From: Sphingobium indicum BiD32
Lineage (GTDB): Bacteria > Pseudomonadota > Alphaproteobacteria > Sphingomonadales > Sphingomonadaceae
DNA: 64,000 bases
Assembly (NCBI RefSeq): GCF_000382885.1
Contig: NZ_CAVK010000039.1
Location: 62,001 to 126,000 of the forward strand
Direction: 5' to 3'
Shown: piece by piece, positions 62,123-64,000 of the stretch
How the letters are laid out: the number at the start of each line of letters is the position of its first letter
Numbering within the stretch: the stretch's first letter is position 1
Program-made: the position numbers and the translations under genes
The notes under the pieces: generated by a model
What the model was told of the DNA's origin: nothing
Database searches by the model: none
Seen by the model: the letters and a program-made list of their open reading frames with translations, nothing else

Positions 62123-62974
62123 ATGAACCCGTCACAAATATCGGGATATAGGTCGGTCATGCTTGCTCCTCTCCTCCTGCCAGTGTCGCTTGCCGTTCAG
62201 GGCATTGCCGCGCCGCCGGTCCCTGCGAACAGCGCACCGGTTACTTTACGCATAGCGGCCGAGGAGGCACGGCAGGGCGTCGCCTCCGATGGCGTCCACA
62301 TCTATGCCATCGACAATGACCGGATCGGCAAATACCGGATCAGCGACGGCGTCCGTATCGCGCAGTGGAAGGGTGACCGGAAACTGTTTGCGCATATGAA
62401 CAGCTGCACGGTGGTCGGCCGCGAACTGATATGCGCCGCCTCCAACTATCCCGCCGTGCCGCAGATCAGCGCCGTTGAAATCTTCGATACGAAAAGCCTG
62501 CACCATATCCGCAGTATCAGTCTGGGCATGGGGCCGGGATCGCTGACCGCGCTTGATCGGCATGATGGGACATGGTGGGCCATGTTCGCCAGTTATGACG
62601 GAAAAGGCAGGGGAGCCGACCGCGACCATCGCTACACGACGCTGGTGCAGCTTGACGATAATTTCCGGCAATTGCGCGGTTGGCTGTTCCCAGCCGAGGT
62701 ACTGGCGCGCTTTGCGCCTTTCAGCTGTTCGGGTATGAGCTGGAGCGCCGACGGGCAACTATATGTCACGGGACATGACAGGCCGGAGCTATATGTCATG
62801 CGCCTGCCAAGCGCCGGATCGACGCTGGAGCTGCTGGCCACCATCCCCATCGCGACAGAGGGCCAGGCGATCGACTGGGATCCCAAAACCCCTCATCGCC
62901 TCTGGTCGATCATGCGCGGTCAGTCGATCATCGCGGCCAGCGAAATCCGCTGGGATGGCGGCAAGCAGGAATAG
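62123..62974 (+). CDS. Exported protein of unknown function, beta-propeller-like
   Basis: A 283-residue protein with a hydrophobic signal-like segment (MLAPLLLPVSLAVQGIAA, starting at the in-frame ATG 62159) ending before APPVPANSAP. The rest has repeated beta-rich stretches: VASDGVHIYAIDNDRIGKY, AVEIFDTKSLHHI, MSWSADGQLYVTGHDRPELY and IDWDPKTPHRLWSI. These look like blades of a YVTN/SMP-30-like propeller. ATG 62123 adds 12 residues; either start is possible. It is divergent from the glycan operon. No specific family was recognised. Confidence 0.7.
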   Translation: MNPSQISGYRSVMLAPLLLPVSLAVQGIAAPPVPANSAPVTLRIAAEEARQGVASDGVHIYAIDNDRIGKYRISDGVRIAQWKGDRKLFAHMNSCTVVGRELICAASNYPAVPQISAVEIFDTKSLHHIRSISLGMGPGSLTALDRHDGTWWAMFASYDGKGRGADRDHRYTTLVQLDDNFRQLRGWLFPAEVLARFAPFSCSGMSWSADGQLYVTGHDRPELYVMRLPSAGSTLELLATIPIATEGQAIDWDPKTPHRLWSIMRGQSIIAASEIRWDGGKQE

Positions 62975-63265
62975 GCGCCACCGGGTAGCGTCGTGATGTG
63001 ATGATGTGCGCTGTCAATGCCACCGAACATCGCCTGGATATTGCGCGCGCACTGCGCCACCTTTGCGGGCGCTGATCTGGCTATATTTTGCCCCTTATCT
63101 CCCACGCCTGAAAGTATCCACACATCGTCTTTCCTCTCCAAAACACTAGGAGCCGGGCACCTCTCCATGCCGTAATTTGAGTTTCATCCATATTGTTCGG
63201 ACCAGAGCAGGCTACGTCCCGGTGGTCCGCGCTTGATCGGCGGTGGAGTTAGCAAGGAGAGATGG
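62975..63265. other. Intergenic region with no recognised gene
   Basis: About 290 bases. AT content rises near 63080-63200. Only a poor 82-codon minus-strand frame crosses it. AAGGAGAG at 63254-63261 serves the thiolase-like gene. Nothing else was identified. Confidence 0.6.
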
Positions 63266-64000
63266 GTGGAACAGGATGATGCGCGCCGGATCCCGGTCCT
63301 GATCGCGGTTGGCGAGATTTGCGATCGGCCGGAAATCGACATCGACGGGCTGGATTCGATCGCATTGATGCTGGCGGCGATGCGGGAAGCCGAAGCGGAA
63401 CTGGGCGCGCGCGTTCTGGACCGGCTGGAATGGCTGGGCGTCGAGGACCAGATATCCTTTCCCAATCCCGCGCCGCAGGACGATCTTGCCGCCCTGCTGC
63501 CGCGCCCGCCCCTTCGCGCCGTCAAGACGTTCGAGGCAAGCGGCGACGGCCCGCTGCAACTGATCAACGATGCCGCCAACCTGATTGGCCGGGGCGAAAT
63601 CCAGCTGGCGGCCGTGGTTGGAGCGGAGGCGCTGCGGACAGCCGCCAAGCGGGCGCAAGCCGATATGGCGGCCGGAAGGACGCCGCCCAAAAGCTCTGGC
63701 ACGGAGGTCGCGGCGGCACTTGCCGGGCCGCTGGCGCGCAAATATGGCCTGCTGACGCCGATTGACGTCTATCCGCTCTATGAGAATGCCACACGCGCCG
63801 CCTGGGGGCAAAGCCTGGCGGAGGGGCAGCACGAAACGGCGCAGATATGGTCGGCCTTTTCAACCGTCGCCGCCGCCAATCCCTATGCCTGGATGCGCCG
63901 GGCGGTGTCGCCTGACGATATTGCGGAGGTCAATGCGAACAACCGCATGGTGAGTTTCCCCTATACCAAGCTGATGGTCGCTAATGCATCGGTCAATATG
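63266..64000 (+). CDS. Thiolase-like (acetyl-CoA acetyltransferase family) protein, N-terminal part (cut by window edge)
   Basis: The first 245 codons are present. The protein begins with VEQDDARRIPVLIAVGEICD, where the first codon is GTG at 63266 with AAGGAGAG ahead; an ATG at 63262 is out of frame and stops at once. DGLDSIALMLAAMREAEAEL and LINDAANLIGRGEIQLAAVV, GAEALRTA and YPLYENATRAAWGQSLAEG resemble the SCP2-type thiolase-like proteins annotated as acetyl-CoA acetyltransferase with an extra C-terminal domain. The canonical cysteine position is replaced by N-A-A-N-L. It likely acts in lipid or acyl-CoA metabolism. Confidence 0.8.
   Translation, partial: MEQDDARRIPVLIAVGEICDRPEIDIDGLDSIALMLAAMREAEAELGARVLDRLEWLGVEDQISFPNPAPQDDLAALLPRPPLRAVKTFEASGDGPLQLINDAANLIGRGEIQLAAVVGAEALRTAAKRAQADMAAGRTPPKSSGTEVAAALAGPLARKYGLLTPIDVYPLYENATRAAWGQSLAEGQHETAQIWSAFSTVAAANPYAWMRRAVSPDDIAEVNANNRMVSFPYTKLMVANASVNM

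Noticed and set aside
62920-63168. 82-codon minus-strand frame after the exported propeller-like protein
   Set aside because: It overlaps the 3' end of a better gene, has no ribosome binding site or family feature, and codon use is unremarkable.

Overview
The window looks like a chromosomal segment of a sphingomonad (Sphingobium, Novosphingobium or Sphingomonas type alphaproteobacterium). The evidence is high GC content, dense ATGA-coupled operons, two large TonB-dependent receptors of the type common in that group, a palindromic intergenic repeat of the kind seen in sphingomonads, and catabolic genes (Rieske oxygenases, P450, CaiB transferases) arranged as in that group. No rRNA, tRNA, CRISPR array or insertion sequence was recognised. 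Both edges cut a gene: an NCS2 permease on the left and a thiolase-like gene on the right.

Region 1 (1-28.8 kb) is a nearly complete purine catabolism locus. On the minus strand at the left are a TonB receptor, a periplasmic purine nucleoside permease-family protein, 8-oxoguanine deaminase and a xanthine/uracil-type permease. Divergent from them is a LysR regulator, followed by a phosphoribosyltransferase/LOG salvage pair. From 28.8 kb down to about 8.4 kb runs one long minus-strand operon. It encodes a BASS-type transporter, AtzE-like amidase, AzgA-like permease, exported nucleosidase, HpxW-like oxamate amidohydrolase, allantoate amidohydrolase, ureidoglycine-glyoxylate aminotransferase, PuuE allantoinase, HpxZ, OHCU decarboxylase, an HpyO-like FAD urate hydroxylase, HIU hydrolase, XdhA, XdhB, XdhC, guanine deaminase, adenine deaminase and a secreted nucleoside hydrolase-like protein; a HAD gene follows. 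Together they can be read as purine (deoxy)nucleoside to base, to xanthine, urate, 5-hydroxyisourate, allantoin, allantoate, ureidoglycine, oxalurate and oxamate/oxalate. Neither a classical cofactor-free uricase nor a free HpxX/AtzG gene is present in the window. An FAD enzyme sits where the uricase would be, and an AtzG-like segment is found fused to the end of the BASS transporter.

Region 2 (29-55.2 kb) is an accessory catabolic island of unknown substrate. It has an MFS transporter, two AraC regulators, an enoyl-CoA hydratase, two Rieske oxygenase alpha subunits, a MaoC-like hydratase, an acyl-CoA ligase, a Rieske ferredoxin, a VOC protein, a KstD-like flavoprotein, two SDRs, two CaiB/BaiF CoA-transferases, a HyuA/HyuB pair, an amidohydrolase, a 2Fe-2S ferredoxin with a P450, and a TonB receptor. 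A repeated operator-like motif links the ferredoxin-P450 promoter with the TonB receptor promoter. The content fits import, oxygenation, CoA activation, beta-oxidation-like steps and ATP-dependent hydrolysis or carboxylation of an alicyclic or aromatic compound.

Region 3 (55.3-62.1 kb) is a minus-strand, translationally coupled glycan/envelope operon. It carries two GT4 glycosyltransferases, a polytopic membrane protein, a DUF2141 protein, a 49-residue small ORF, an outer membrane beta-barrel and a GT-C/PMT-type glycosyltransferase. Next come a secreted protein of unknown function and the start of a thiolase-like gene.
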